DNA of 64,000 bases from assembly GCF_021497965.1 (NCBI RefSeq), contig NZ_CP046525.1, forward strand, positions 248,001-312,000, in the 5' to 3' direction. This DNA comes from Streptococcus infantis. GTDB lineage: Bacteria; Bacillota; Bacilli; Lactobacillales; Streptococcaceae. The notes beneath the pieces were generated by a model that had not been told where the DNA came from, searched no databases, and saw only the letters and a program-made list of their open reading frames with translations. The first letter of the stretch is position 1, and every line of letters begins with the position of its first letter. Both the position numbers and the translations under genes were made by a program. Below are positions 53,105 to 63,087 of this stretch, piece by piece.

Positions 53105-55324
53105 TTGATAATTCCTACTTATAATTGGCAATTTTCTCCGCAAGTTGAGGATGCGGATTTTACAAAGATTGCCAAGAGTGTAGGCTTGAGTTCTGAAGTC
53201 GCTTGTTTGTTGTTTCAACGTGGAATCAAGGACGAAAGCAGCCTGAAGAAATTTTTAGAACCTTCTTTGGAAGATTTACATGATCCTTATCTATTACATG
53301 ATATGGATAAGGCAGTTGATCGTATTCGCCAGGCTGTCGAGCAAGGAGAATTGATTCTAGTCTATGGTGACTACGATGCAGATGGGATGACTTCGGCTTC
53401 GATTGTCAAGGAGAGTTTGGAACAATTAGGAGCAGAGTGTCTGGTCTATCTCCCAAATCGCTTTACAGACGGTTATGGTCCAAATGCCAGTGTTTACAAA
53501 TATTTCATCGAGCAACAGGGTGTGTCTTTGATTGTGACAGTGGATAATGGAGTTGCTGGGCATGAAGCCATTGACTTGGCTCAGTCTATGGGAGTGGATG
53601 TCATTGTGACAGACCACCACTCCATGCCAGAGGTTTTACCAGGTGCTTATGCAATCGTCCATCCTGAACATCCAGAAGCAGATTATCCTTTTAAACAATT
53701 AGCAGGCTGTGGAGTTGCTTTTAAACTAGCTTGTGCCCTCTTGGAGGAAGTGCAGGTTGAGTTGCTTGACTTGGTTGCCATTGGAACCATTGCGGATATA
53801 GTAAGCCTGACGGATGAAAATCGTATCATGGTTCAGTACGGTCTAGAAGTTTTGCGCAATACTCAACGAATTGGTCTCCAAGAACTATTTGAAATTGCAG
53901 GAATTGCTACTAGTGATATTACAGAAGAAACAGTTGGTTTTCAGTTGGCACCTCGGTTAAATGCCTTGGGGCGCTTGGATGATCCCAATCCAGCGATTGA
54001 TTTACTGACTGGCTTTGATGATGAAGAGGTGCATGAAATTGCCCTCATGATTCAAGAAAAAAATGAAGAACGCAAGGAAATCGTTCAAGCCATCTATGAT
54101 GAAGCTAAAAACATGGTAGATCCTAGTAAAAGTGTTCAGGTTTTGTCAAAGGAAGGCTGGAACCCAGGGGTTCTTGGAATTGTAGCTGGACGCTTACTGG
54201 AAGAACTAGGTCAAACAGTTATTGTTCTGAATATTGAAGATGGTCGTGCCAAGGGAAGCGCACGGAGTATTGAAGCAGTCGATATCTTTGAAGCTTTGGA
54301 TCCGCATCGCGCTCTCTTTATCGCCTTTGGTGGCCATGCAGGTGCCGCAGGTATGACGCTCGAGGCTGAACAGTTAGATGCCTTGTCAGAAATTTTAGAA
54401 ACCTATGTAAAAGACAAAGGGATAGATGCTAAGGGAAAGAGTAAATTATATCTAGATGAAGAACTAGATTTGGAAAGCCTGAGTTTAGATACGGTTAAAA
54501 GCTTTGAGAAGTTAGCTCCTTTTGGAATGGACAATCAAAAACCTGTCTTCTACATTCGAGATTTTCAAGTTGAAAATGCTCGTTCTATGGGAGCAGGAGA
54601 TAGTCACCTGAAGTTAAAAATTTCCAAAGGAACTGCGAACTTTGAAGTGGTTGCCTTTGGTCAAGGGTCGAAAGCGACAGAATTTGCGCAGACCAAACAG
54701 CTGGAGTTAGCAGTCACTCTTTCCGTTAACCAATGGAATGGGCAAACAACTCTACAGTTGATGATGGTAGATGCTCGTGTAGACGGTGTTCAGCTCTTTA
54801 ATATTCGTGGGAAGAATGCTGTTCTACCAGACGGAGTGCCAGTGCTTGATTTTGCTGGAGAATTGCCAGATATTTCATCGAGTCCAGCAGTCGTTGTCAA
54901 GAATATCCCAGAAGACATCAGGATTCTTAAGGACATTTTCCAGCAACATGATTTCTCAGCTGTTTACTTTAAAAATGATATCGAGAAGCCCTACTATTTG
55001 ACAGGGTATGGCACAAGAGAGCAATTTGCAAAGCTCTATAAGACGATATACCAGTTTCCAGAATTCGATATCCGTTATAAATTAAAAGACCTATCAGCTT
55101 ATCTTAAAATTGAACAGATTTTACTCGTCAAGATGATTCAAATTTTTGAAGAGCTTGGTTTTGTCACCATTGAAAATGGTGTGATGAGGGTTAATAAAGA
55201 TGCAGCTAAACGGGATATTGCTGAAAGTCAGATTTATCAAAATCTCAAGCAAACTGTTAAAGACCAAGAAATGTTGGCACTAGGTACAGTGCAGGAAATC
55301 TATGATTTCTTGATGGGAAAATAG
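53105..55324 (+). CDS. recJ: Single-stranded-DNA-specific exonuclease RecJ
   Basis: 5'-3' exonuclease on single-stranded DNA for recombination and mismatch repair. DHH phosphoesterase motifs: YGDYDADGMTS, VDNG, TDHHSMPE, LAGCGVAFKL and GGHAGAAGMTL; then an OB domain and a C-terminal Firmicute extension. The start is not ATG. I choose TTG at 53105, giving the N-terminus MIIPTYNW that matches pneumococcal RecJ; GTG at 53093 adds four residues. About 739 residues. Both starts have only weak binding sites, so expression may be low. Confidence 0.93.
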   Translation: MIIPTYNWQFSPQVEDADFTKIAKSVGLSSEVACLLFQRGIKDESSLKKFLEPSLEDLHDPYLLHDMDKAVDRIRQAVEQGELILVYGDYDADGMTSASIVKESLEQLGAECLVYLPNRFTDGYGPNASVYKYFIEQQGVSLIVTVDNGVAGHEAIDLAQSMGVDVIVTDHHSMPEVLPGAYAIVHPEHPEADYPFKQLAGCGVAFKLACALLEEVQVELLDLVAIGTIADIVSLTDENRIMVQYGLEVLRNTQRIGLQELFEIAGIATSDITEETVGFQLAPRLNALGRLDDPNPAIDLLTGFDDEEVHEIALMIQEKNEERKEIVQAIYDEAKNMVDPSKSVQVLSKEGWNPGVLGIVAGRLLEELGQTVIVLNIEDGRAKGSARSIEAVDIFEALDPHRALFIAFGGHAGAAGMTLEAEQLDALSEILETYVKDKGIDAKGKSKLYLDEELDLESLSLDTVKSFEKLAPFGMDNQKPVFYIRDFQVENARSMGAGDSHLKLKISKGTANFEVVAFGQGSKATEFAQTKQLELAVTLSVNQWNGQTTLQLMMVDARVDGVQLFNIRGKNAVLPDGVPVLDFAGELPDISSSPAVVVKNIPEDIRILKDIFQQHDFSAVYFKNDIEKPYYLTGYGTREQFAKLYKTIYQFPEFDIRYKLKDLSAYLKIEQILLVKMIQIFEELGFVTIENGVMRVNKDAAKRDIAESQIYQNLKQTVKDQEMLALGTVQEIYDFLMGK

Positions 55325-55330
55325 AAGGAA

Positions 55331-55364
55331 AAAGGCTGAGGTGACCTATCTCAGCTTTTTTTGT
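55331..55364 (+). terminator. Terminator of recJ
   Basis: AAAGGCTGAG pairs with CTCAGCTTT around GTGACCTAT, with T7 behind. Confidence 0.88.
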
Positions 55365-55536
55365 TGTCTCATATAATTTTAAATGTTGTGTTCTTTAGAA
55401 CGCCATGTAGTAAAAGTATACATATTTGTAACATGACTACAACATAACTCTAAAAGAATTGACATGTAAATCAGGTATGATTCTCTTATCAACATAAAAA
55501 TTAAAAATGATCAATAAAATTTAGGAGAAAATTATT

Positions 55537-56199
55537 ATGAAAAAAACAGTTGCTAAACTGACTCTTGGTTTAACATCTACAGCTATTTTGGCGACAGTTG
55601 GTGCTCAAACTGTTAGCGCAGATTCTTACGTTGTTCAAGACGGCGATTCATTTTTTGGTATTGCTGCTGCAAGTGGTATGGATCCTTATGTGTTGGCGGC
55701 AAATAATGGAAAAAGCATTTTTGACACCATCCACCCAGGTGATGTACTAGAAGTCAGCGGCCTAACTCAAGCTAGCTATTCATACACTGCTCCATCTTAT
55801 GAAGCAACTAGCACTGTGAATGGGGTAGCAGCTAATGATGTTGTCGTAAATACTCCAACAAACTACGGGAACTCATATCCTGTTGGTCAGTGTACATGGG
55901 GCGTGAAAGAATTGGCGCCTTGGGCTAGCAACTGGTGGGGGAATGCCAATACTTGGGCAATCTACGCAAGTGCTCAAGGTTATAAGACGGGTAGCGTTCC
56001 AGTAGTAGGAGCAATCGCCGTTTGGGACGGTGGTGAATATGGTCACGTTGCTTATGTGACAGATGTTCAAAGCGAGACTTCTATTCAAGTATTTGAATGC
56101 AACTATGATGGTAGTGGAACTCAACCAATCGGAAACTATCGTGGCTGGTTTAATCCGACAGCATCAAGAGGTACTGTAAGATACATTTATCCAAACTAA
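55537..56199 (+). CDS. Secreted LysM-CHAP peptidoglycan hydrolase
   Basis: A 220-residue secreted protein: signal peptide (1-28, cleavage after VSA), a LysM module (about 30-74; [30 protein letters not shown]), a serine/threonine linker (75-112) and a C-terminal CHAP amidase/endopeptidase domain. The catalytic pair is C119 ([15 protein letters not shown]) and H170 (EYGHVAYV). It should cut peptidoglycan stem peptides or the glycan-peptide link during growth or division. There is a TTGACA element at 55459 upstream but no well-spaced -10 box. AGGAGAAAATT precedes the ATG. Confidence 0.92.
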   Translation: MKKTVAKLTLGLTSTAILATVGAQTVSADSYVVQDGDSFFGIAAASGMDPYVLAANNGKSIFDTIHPGDVLEVSGLTQASYSYTAPSYEATSTVNGVAANDVVVNTPTNYGNSYPVGQCTWGVKELAPWASNWWGNANTWAIYASAQGYKTGSVPVVGAIAVWDGGEYGHVAYVTDVQSETSIQVFECNYDGSGTQPIGNYRGWFNPTASRGTVRYIYPN

Positions 56200-56207
56200 A
56201 AATACTT

Positions 56208-56238
56208 AAAAAGATTTAGAATTTCTAAATCTTTTTTT
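56208..56238 (+). terminator. Terminator of the LysM-CHAP gene
   Basis: AAAAAGATTTAG-AATTT-CTAAATCTTTTTTT. Confidence 0.9.
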
Positions 56239-56525
56239 ATTGTCTGAGAATTACCCTTTTGCTATCTTTTGGCTTAGTAGATATTTGCTATACAATATTA
56301 CAGGTTCTAAGGTGGACAGAGATTTTGAAAATAAAGAAAGATGCAAAACAATCCGATTAATTATTAGTATGCATGTTCTATATTTGAAATTCTGTCTTCA
56401 TTTTGAAAATTAGTAAAAAAATGGTATAATAAGAGGAAAAGATTCGGATAAAAGTAAATTGAACTTTTAAAAAAGAGAGTTATATAGACTCTATAAACAC
56501 GTTATAGTAATACTTCGGAGGGGAA
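56239..56525. other. Intergenic region before rnjB, no gene seen
   Basis: AT-rich, with only short open frames. It holds the rnjB promoter at 56403-56430 and then a leader of about 90 nt that contains a small hairpin (AGAGTTATATAGACTCT, 56476-56492) before the GGAGGGG ribosome binding site. Confidence 0.6.
56403..56430 (+). promoter_or_regulatory. Promoter of rnjB
   Basis: TTGAAA, a 16-bp spacer and TATAAT with the TGG extension. Confidence 0.75.
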
Positions 56526-58187
56526 ATGACCAATATTAAATTAACAACTTTGGGCGGTGTTCGTGAAAATGGTAAAAACATGTACATCGCAGAAATTAAC
56601 GATTCAATCTTTGTTTTGGACGCAGGTTTAAAATACCCTGAAAATGAGCAATTGGGTGTCGATGTCGTTATTCCAAACATGGAATATCTGTTTGAAAATA
56701 GCGATCGTATTGCCGGTGTATTTTTAACACACGGACATGCGGATGCGATCGGAGCTCTTCCTTATCTCTTGTCAGAAGTAAAAGTTCCTGTCTTTGGTTC
56801 AGAATTGACCATCGAACTTGCTAAGCTTTTTGTAAAGGGAAATGATAGCGTTAAGAAATTTGATGATTTCCATGTTATCGATGAAAACACCGAAATTGAC
56901 TTTGGTGGTACTGAAGTTTCCTTCTTCCGCACAACTCACTCTATCCCAGAAAGTTTGGGTGTTGTTTTGAAAACATCTGAAGGCAACATCGTCTATACAG
57001 GTGACTTTAAATTTGACCAAACAGCAAGTGAATCATACGCAACCGATTTCGGACGTCTAGCTGAAATTGGTCGTGAAGGAGTTTTGGCTCTTCTAAGTGA
57101 TTCAGCAAATGCTGACAGCAATATCCAAGTAGCCAGCGAAAGTGAAGTTGGAGATGAAATTACACAAACTATTTCCGACTGGGATGGACGTATCATCGTT
57201 GCTGCAGTTGCAAGTAACCTTTCTCGTATTCAGCAAGTGTTTGATGCGGCTGCGGATACAGGTCGCCGTGTTGTTTTGACTGGTTTTGACGTTGAAAATA
57301 TCGTTCGTACAGCTATCCGTTTGAAAAAATTGTCTTTAGCAAATGAGAATCTCTTGATTAAACCAAAAGATATGTCTCGTTTTGAGGACCATGAATTAAT
57401 CATCCTTGAAACTGGACGCATGGGTGAACCGATTAACGGACTCCGTAAAATGTCAATCGGTCGTCACCGCTATGTTGAAATCAAAGATGGTGACTTGGTC
57501 TATATCGTTACGACTCCATCAATTGCTAAGGAAGCTGTGATGGCACGTGTAGAAAACATGGTTTACCAAGCAGGTGGTGTCGTTAAACCGATTACTCAAA
57601 GCTTGCGTGTATCAGGACATGGGAATGCGCGTGATCTTCAATTGATGATTAATCTCTTGCAACCTCAGTATCTTTTCCCAATCCAGGGAGAATACCGTGA
57701 GTTGGATGCTCATGCCAAGGCTGCTATGGCGGTTGGTATGCTACCAGAGCGTATCTTTATCCCTAAAAAAGGGACAACCATGTCTTATGAGCATGGAGAC
57801 TTCGTTCCATCCGGTGCTGTTACTGCAGGTGATGTCTTGATTGATGGTAATGCCATTGGGGATGTTGGGAACGTTGTTCTTCGTGACCGCAAGGTCTTGT
57901 CAGAAGATGGTATCTTTATCGTAGCTATCACTGTTAACCGTCGTGAGAAGAAAATCATTGCAAAAGCGCGAGTACATACGCGTGGATTCGTCTATCTTAA
58001 AAAGAGTCGTGATATCTTACGTGAAAGTACAGAGTTGGTGAACCAAACAGTTGAAGATTACCTCCAAGGTGAGGACTTTGACTGGGCTGATCTTAAAGGG
58101 AAGGTCCGTGATAATTTGGCAAAATTCCTTTTTGACCAAACCAAGCGTCGTCCAGCCATCCTACCAGTAGTCATGGAAGCAAAATAA
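56526..58187 (+). CDS. rnjB: Ribonuclease J2
   Basis: Metallo-beta-lactamase/beta-CASP ribonuclease, partner of RNase J1 in mRNA decay. The 553-residue protein starts with LTTLGGVRENGKNMY, as in streptococcal J2 rather than J1. The first metal motif reads HGHADA (H69, H71, D73): the final histidine of the usual HxHxDH is replaced by A74, consistent with weak activity of J2 proteins. Later motifs are GDFKFDQT, the beta-CASP SGHGNARDLQLMI stretch and a C-terminal dimer domain. estA follows, then the metalloprotease and uvrC. Confidence 0.92.
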   Translation: MTNIKLTTLGGVRENGKNMYIAEINDSIFVLDAGLKYPENEQLGVDVVIPNMEYLFENSDRIAGVFLTHGHADAIGALPYLLSEVKVPVFGSELTIELAKLFVKGNDSVKKFDDFHVIDENTEIDFGGTEVSFFRTTHSIPESLGVVLKTSEGNIVYTGDFKFDQTASESYATDFGRLAEIGREGVLALLSDSANADSNIQVASESEVGDEITQTISDWDGRIIVAAVASNLSRIQQVFDAAADTGRRVVLTGFDVENIVRTAIRLKKLSLANENLLIKPKDMSRFEDHELIILETGRMGEPINGLRKMSIGRHRYVEIKDGDLVYIVTTPSIAKEAVMARVENMVYQAGGVVKPITQSLRVSGHGNARDLQLMINLLQPQYLFPIQGEYRELDAHAKAAMAVGMLPERIFIPKKGTTMSYEHGDFVPSGAVTAGDVLIDGNAIGDVGNVVLRDRKVLSEDGIFIVAITVNRREKKIIAKARVHTRGFVYLKKSRDILRESTELVNQTVEDYLQGEDFDWADLKGKVRDNLAKFLFDQTKRRPAILPVVMEAK

Positions 58188-58203
58188 GGATTAAATAACA
58201 GTA

Positions 58204-58230
58204 GAGAAAGTCGAGTTTCGGCTTTTTCTT
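58204..58230 (+). terminator. Terminator-like hairpin after rnjB
   Basis: AGAAAGTCGA pairs with TCGGCTTTTTCT (G-U pairs) around GTT, followed by T-rich sequence. Confidence 0.65.
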
Positions 58231-58255
58231 ATCTCAAACGAATAAGGAGCAAGTT

Positions 58256-59035
58256 ATGGCAGTAATGAAGATTGAGTATTACTCAGAAGTTTTAGATATG
58301 GAGTGGGGAGTAAATGTTCTCTATCCTGATGCATCTCGGGTGACAGAGCCAAACAGTAAAGATATCCCAGTTCTCTACCTACTTCACGGGATGTCTGGAA
58401 ACCACAATAGTTGGCTCAAGCGGACCAATGTAGAACGCTTGCTACGAGGGACCAATCTGATTGTTGTCATGCCAAATACAAGTAATGGCTGGTACACAGA
58501 TACTCAGTATGGCTATAATTACTATACAGCTCTAGCAGAAGAATTGCCTAAGGTGCTCAAACGCTTCTTCCCTAATATGACAAGTAAGCGAGAAAAAACC
58601 TTCATTGCTGGTTTATCAATGGGAGGCTACGGTTCCTTAAAATTGGCACTGTCAACTGACCGTTTCTCGCATGCCGCTAGCTTTTCTGGGGCACTTAGTT
58701 TCGAGGAGTTTTCTCCTGAGAGTCAAGATTTAGGGACGCGTGCCTACTGGAGAGGTGTTTTTGGTAAAGTTAATGATTGGGTTAATAGCCCTTACTCACT
58801 TGAAACACTCGCTAAAAAGTCTGATAAGAAAACCAAGCTTTGGGTATGGTGTGGCGAACAGGATTATCTCTACTCTGCCAATAATCTAGCAGTTAAAAAT
58901 CTTAAGAAACTTGGTTTCGATGTGACCTATAGCCATAGTGCAGGAACCCATGAGTGGTATTATTGGGAAAAACAATTGGAACGTTTTTTAACTACCTTGC
59001 CAATCGATTTTGTTTTGGAAGAACGCTTGTCTTGA
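58256..59035 (+). CDS. estA: Tributyrin esterase (EstA, esterase D/PHB-like)
   Basis: An alpha/beta-hydrolase of 259 residues with nucleophile serine in GLSMGGYGS (about residue 122), an oxyanion-hole stretch [12 protein letters not shown], the later acid in [10 protein letters not shown] and the histidine GTHEWYYW. Pneumococcal EstA is an intracellular or surface esterase able to remove acetyl groups and short acyl chains. No signal peptide is visible. AAGGAGCAAGTT precedes the ATG. Confidence 0.92.
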   Translation: MAVMKIEYYSEVLDMEWGVNVLYPDASRVTEPNSKDIPVLYLLHGMSGNHNSWLKRTNVERLLRGTNLIVVMPNTSNGWYTDTQYGYNYYTALAEELPKVLKRFFPNMTSKREKTFIAGLSMGGYGSLKLALSTDRFSHAASFSGALSFEEFSPESQDLGTRAYWRGVFGKVNDWVNSPYSLETLAKKSDKKTKLWVWCGEQDYLYSANNLAVKNLKKLGFDVTYSHSAGTHEWYYWEKQLERFLTTLPIDFVLEERLS

Positions 59036-59085
59036 TTTTAGCTTTCTTTTAGTTTGTTTCAGTAAAATAAAGAATCTATCTTTAG

Positions 59086-59125
59086 AATGGGAATCCATAA
59101 CTTAAAGATGGGTTCTTATTTTTTT
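59086..59125 (+). terminator. Terminator of estA
   Basis: AATGGGAATCCAT pairs with ATGGGTTCTTATT (13 bp with three G-U) and is followed by T5. It ends about 17 bp before the next ATG. Confidence 0.75.
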
Positions 59126-59141
59126 AGAAAGGTGGGAAATC

Positions 59142-59843
59142 ATGAGCTGGATTATTCGTGTTATATATCGATTTTTACTCGGAATTTTGCGTATGTTTTG
59201 GCGCCTTATATGGACACTTATACTCTTAATTCTCATCACTTTTGGGATTCTCTGGTATGCGACAGGGGATTTATCAGGTGCCTTAAACCAAGTCAGTAAA
59301 CTTGCTCAAGTCGGTCAAGGAGGTTGGCAACAATGGCAAGAAACTGGTAAATTGCAAGGCTTATCTCAGACAGATCATCACCAAGATTCAGGAGCAAAAT
59401 GGCCAAAGGCAGAAGCAACGATTTATATCGATCCTCAAATGGATGCGACTTTCCAAAGGGCCTATCTTGAAGCTATTGCTAACTGGAATCAGACTGGAGC
59501 ATTTCATTTTGAAATTGTAACCGAACCGGATCAGGCCAACATTTTTGCGACTGAAATGAATGATGGTTCGACAGCCGTTGCTGGTGAGGCGGAGAGTCAG
59601 ACAAATCTCCTAACCAAACAATTCACTTCAGTGACCGTTCGCCTGAATCATTATTATTTATCTAATCAAAACTATGGCTATACCCACGATCGTATCTTGC
59701 ATACAGCAGAGCATGAACTAGGCCATGCTATTGGTTTGGAACACACCAATGAAGTTTCGGTTATGCAACCAGCGGGGTCCTATTATGGTATCCAGTCTCA
59801 AGATGTTCAAGCAGTTCAGGAACTTTACGGATCTGGAGAATAA
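59142..59843 (+). CDS. Membrane-anchored matrixin-like zinc metalloprotease
   Basis: A 233-residue protein with a basic N-terminus and one membrane helix (about 12-40), a linker (45-85) and a metzincin protease domain. The zinc site is HELGHAIGLEH (H191, catalytic E192, H195, H201), followed by SVMQP with Met208 as Met-turn, typical of the M10 matrixin type. The substrate is unknown; the protease should face outside. AAAGGTGGGAAATC precedes the ATG. The gene lies between estA and uvrC in the order seen in pneumococcus. Confidence 0.9.
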   Translation: MSWIIRVIYRFLLGILRMFWRLIWTLILLILITFGILWYATGDLSGALNQVSKLAQVGQGGWQQWQETGKLQGLSQTDHHQDSGAKWPKAEATIYIDPQMDATFQRAYLEAIANWNQTGAFHFEIVTEPDQANIFATEMNDGSTAVAGEAESQTNLLTKQFTSVTVRLNHYYLSNQNYGYTHDRILHTAEHELGHAIGLEHTNEVSVMQPAGSYYGIQSQDVQAVQELYGSGE

Positions 59844-59896
59844 GTCTTTTCAAGCTCAAATAGGACTTCTTGATGTCAGCAATGATAAGGGGTTTT

Positions 59897-59905
59897 TGCT
59901 ATAAT
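59897..59905 (+). promoter_or_regulatory. Extended -10 promoter of uvrC, leaderless
   Basis: TGCTATAAT ends 6 bp before the uvrC ATG. Confidence 0.7.
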
Positions 59906-59911
59906 GGAACT

Positions 59912-61738
59912 ATGAATAACTTGATCAAATCAAAACTGGAGCTCTTGCCGACTAGTCCAGGTTGTTACATCCACAAAGACAAGAATGGCACCATCATCTA
60001 TGTGGGGAAGGCTAAAAATCTGCGTAATCGTGTACGGTCCTATTTCCGTGGAAGTCATGATACCAAGACAGAAGCCTTAGTATCTGAAATCGTAGATTTT
60101 GAGTTTATTGTTACGGAGTCCAATATTGAGGCTCTTCTACTTGAAATCAACCTGATTAAGGAAAACAAGCCTAAATACAATATTATGCTCAAGGACGATA
60201 AGTCCTATCCTTTCATCAAAATCACAAATGAGCGTTATCCTCGATTGATTATTACCCGTCAGGTCAAGAAAGACGGAGGACTCTATTTTGGTCCCTATCC
60301 GGATGTGGGCGCGGCCAATGAAATCAAACGGCTATTGGATCGGATTTTTCCTTTTCGTAAATGTACCAATCCACCATCGAAGGTATGTTTTTATTACCAT
60401 ATAGGTCAGTGTATGGCACATACTGTCTGCCATAAAGATGAGGCCTATTTCAAAGCTATGGCCCAAGAAGTTTCTGATTTTCTTAAGGGACAGGATGATA
60501 AAATCATCGATGACCTCAAGGAAAAGATGAATGCGGCGGCTCAGAGCATGGAATTTGAGCGTGCGGCTGAATACCGTGATTTGATTCAGGCCATTGGAAC
60601 CCTTCGAACCAAGCAACGTGTTATGGCCAAGGATCTCCAAAACCGGGATGTCTTCGGTTACTATGTGGATAAGGGTTGGATGTGCGTTCAGGTATTCTTT
60701 GTCCGCCAAGGTAAGCTCATTGAGCGTGATGTCAACCTTTTTCCATACTACAATGATCCAGATGAAGATTTCTTAACCTATGTTGGGCAGTTTTATCAAG
60801 AAAAATCACACTTGGTTCCTAATGAGATTCTGATTCCTCAGGATATTGATGAAGAAGCAGTTAAGGCTTTGGTGGATACCAAGGTTCTTAAACCCCAGCG
60901 CGGGGAGAAAAAGCAACTGGTCAATCTCGCCATCAAAAATGCTCGTGTCAGTCTAGAGCAGAAATTTAATCTGTTGGAGAAATCGGTTGAAAAGACCCAA
61001 GGGGCTATTGAAAACTTAGGACGATTGCTCAAGATTCCAACCCCAGTCCGTATCGAGTCCTTTGACAATTCCAATATCATGGGGACTAGTCCAGTCTCTG
61101 CTATGGTTGTTTTTGTCAATGGAAAACCTAGCAAGAAGGATTATCGTAAGTATAAAATCAAGACTGTGGTCGGACCAGATGACTATGCTAGTATGCGTGA
61201 GGTCATCCGCAGACGCTATGGGCGCGTCCAGCGTGATGGTTTGACACCGCCAGATTTGATTGTCATTGATGGTGGTCAAGGTCAGGTTAATATTGCCAAG
61301 CAGGTTATTCAAGAAGAGTTAGGGTTAGATATTCCAATCGCAGGTCTGCAAAAGAATGATAAGCACCAAACCCATGAATTGCTCTTTGGAGATCCTCTTG
61401 AAGTGGTAGAGTTGTCTCGGAATTCTCAGGAATTTTTTCTCTTGCAACGCATTCAGGATGAGGTTCACCGTTTTGCAATCACCTTCCACCGTCAACTCCG
61501 TTCTAAAAATTCCTTCTCCTCTCAATTGGATGGGATTGAAGGCTTAGGTCCTAAACGCAAGCAGAATTTGATGAAATATTTCAAATCTCTGACAAAAATC
61601 AAGGAAGCCAGCGTGGATGAGATTGTCGCCGTTGGTATACCAAGAGCTGTGGCAGAAGCAGTTCATCATCACCTGAATCCAGAAGTAGACTCAGCGTTAG
61701 CTCAAGTAGCTGAGAAGCCAGTTGAATATGAGGAATAA
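59912..61738 (+). CDS. uvrC: UvrABC system protein C
   Basis: Excision nuclease subunit making both incisions beside UvrB-marked damage. The 608-residue protein has an N-terminal GIY-YIG domain ([27 protein letters not shown]), a UvrBC domain (about 200-240; [27 protein letters not shown]), the RNase H-like endonuclease domain ([29 protein letters not shown]) and tandem HhH motifs near the end. The ATG at 59912 follows a -10 box by 6 bp with no Shine-Dalgarno, so the mRNA is predicted leaderless. An upstream in-frame extension overlaps the promoter and is rejected. Confidence 0.95.
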   Translation: MNNLIKSKLELLPTSPGCYIHKDKNGTIIYVGKAKNLRNRVRSYFRGSHDTKTEALVSEIVDFEFIVTESNIEALLLEINLIKENKPKYNIMLKDDKSYPFIKITNERYPRLIITRQVKKDGGLYFGPYPDVGAANEIKRLLDRIFPFRKCTNPPSKVCFYYHIGQCMAHTVCHKDEAYFKAMAQEVSDFLKGQDDKIIDDLKEKMNAAAQSMEFERAAEYRDLIQAIGTLRTKQRVMAKDLQNRDVFGYYVDKGWMCVQVFFVRQGKLIERDVNLFPYYNDPDEDFLTYVGQFYQEKSHLVPNEILIPQDIDEEAVKALVDTKVLKPQRGEKKQLVNLAIKNARVSLEQKFNLLEKSVEKTQGAIENLGRLLKIPTPVRIESFDNSNIMGTSPVSAMVVFVNGKPSKKDYRKYKIKTVVGPDDYASMREVIRRRYGRVQRDGLTPPDLIVIDGGQGQVNIAKQVIQEELGLDIPIAGLQKNDKHQTHELLFGDPLEVVELSRNSQEFFLLQRIQDEVHRFAITFHRQLRSKNSFSSQLDGIEGLGPKRKQNLMKYFKSLTKIKEASVDEIVAVGIPRAVAEAVHHHLNPEVDSALAQVAEKPVEYEE

Positions 61739-61788
61739 ACTAGCAGAGGAATGTTTTAGCTTTAGTGGATGCAAGCTAGTCGGATTTG

Positions 61789-61797
61789 TGGTAAAAT
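61789..61797 (+). promoter_or_regulatory. Extended -10 promoter of rsmH
   Basis: TGGTAAAAT ends 9 bp before the ATG at 61807, giving a leader of at most about three bases. Confidence 0.65.
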
Positions 61798-61806
61798 AGA
61801 TAAGAT

Positions 61807-62757
61807 ATGACAAAAGAATTTCATCATGTAACGGTCATGCTCCATGAGACCATTGATATGCTAGATGTGAAACCTGATGGTATTTACGTTGATGCGACCT
61901 TGGGAGGAGCAGGACACAGCGAGTATTTATTAAGTAAGTTAAGCGAGAAAGGGCATCTTTATGCCTTTGACCAGGACCAGAATGCCATTGATAATGCGCA
62001 AAAACGTCTGGCTCCCTATATCGAAAAGGGCATGGTCACCTTCATCAAGGATAATTTCCGTCATTTGAAGGACCGCTTACATAACTTAGGTGTGACTGAA
62101 ATTGATGGAATTTGTTATGACTTAGGTGTGTCAAGCCCGCAGTTAGATCAACGTGAACGTGGTTTTTCTTATAAAAAAGATGCCCCGTTAGATATGCGGA
62201 TGAATCAAGAAGCTAGCTTGACTGCTTATGAGGTGGTCAATCAATATGACTACCATGATTTGGTACGAATCTTTTTCAAATATGGAGAAGACAAATTTTC
62301 CAAACAGATTGCTCGAAAAATTGAACAGGCGCGTGAGCTTAAACCGATCGAGACAACGACTGAGTTGGCAGAGATTATCAAATCTGCCAAACCGGCTAAG
62401 GAGCTCAAGAAAAAAGGTCACCCAGCCAAACAAATTTTCCAAGCTATCCGTATCGAAGTCAATGATGAGTTAGGTGCTGCAGATGAATCAATCCAGCAGG
62501 CGATTGAACTTCTAGCTCTAGACGGAAGAATTTCAGTCATCACCTTCCATTCGCTTGAAGACCGTTTGACTAAACAGTTATTTAAGGAAGCTTCCACAGT
62601 TGAAGTGCCTAAAGGTTTGCCTTTTATTCCAGACGATCTCAAGCCAAAGATGGAATTAGTATCTCGTAAACCAATCTTGCCAAGCAAGGAAGAGTTGGAA
62701 GCCAATAATCGTTCCCACTCAGCCAAGCTTCGAGTGGCAAGAAAAATTCACAAGTAA
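61807..62757 (+). CDS. rsmH: 16S rRNA (cytosine1402-N4)-methyltransferase
   Basis: MraW/RsmH methylates C1402 of 16S rRNA; the gene usually opens the division and cell wall (dcw) cluster. The 316-residue protein has [16 protein letters not shown], motif [53 protein letters not shown] and the [16 protein letters not shown] motif. No Shine-Dalgarno is visible; the promoter is almost on the start codon. ftsL follows after 9 bp with AGAGGAAACA as site. Confidence 0.95.
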   Translation: MTKEFHHVTVMLHETIDMLDVKPDGIYVDATLGGAGHSEYLLSKLSEKGHLYAFDQDQNAIDNAQKRLAPYIEKGMVTFIKDNFRHLKDRLHNLGVTEIDGICYDLGVSSPQLDQRERGFSYKKDAPLDMRMNQEASLTAYEVVNQYDYHDLVRIFFKYGEDKFSKQIARKIEQARELKPIETTTELAEIIKSAKPAKELKKKGHPAKQIFQAIRIEVNDELGAADESIQQAIELLALDGRISVITFHSLEDRLTKQLFKEASTVEVPKGLPFIPDDLKPKMELVSRKPILPSKEELEANNRSHSAKLRVARKIHK

Positions 62758-62766
62758 GAGGAAACA

Positions 62767-63084
62767 ATGGCAGAAACAAGAGGAACAACGAGCCAATTGC
62801 TACAAGCTCGTATTAAACAATTTTCACGTGTTGAAAAGGCCTTTTACCTTTCAATTGCCATCACAGCTCTTGTCTTAGCAATTAGTGTAGTCTATATGCA
62901 GACAAAACTTTTTCAGGTCCAGAGTGATTTGACAAGAGTCAATGCACAAATTGAAGAAAAAAAGACAGAGCTAGATGATGCCAAACAAGAAGTTAATGAA
63001 TTAATCCGATCAGAACGTTTGACCGGAATTGCAAATTCTCAAGAGTTGCAATTGAATAATGAAAATATCCGATCGGCGGAGTAG
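62767..63084 (+). CDS. ftsL: Cell division protein FtsL
   Basis: Bitopic division protein that recruits septal wall enzymes with FtsB/DivIC. The 105-residue protein has a cytoplasmic N-terminus (1-24), one membrane helix (about 25-46; FYLSIAITALVLAISVVYM) and an extracellular coiled coil (47-90; QSDLTRVNAQIEEKKTELDDAKQEVNELI). Its place between rsmH and pbp2x is the streptococcal dcw order. The pbp2x ATG begins 3 bp after its stop. Confidence 0.93.
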   Translation: MAETRGTTSQLLQARIKQFSRVEKAFYLSIAITALVLAISVVYMQTKLFQVQSDLTRVNAQIEEKKTELDDAKQEVNELIRSERLTGIANSQELQLNNENIRSAE

Positions 63085-63087
63085 TAA

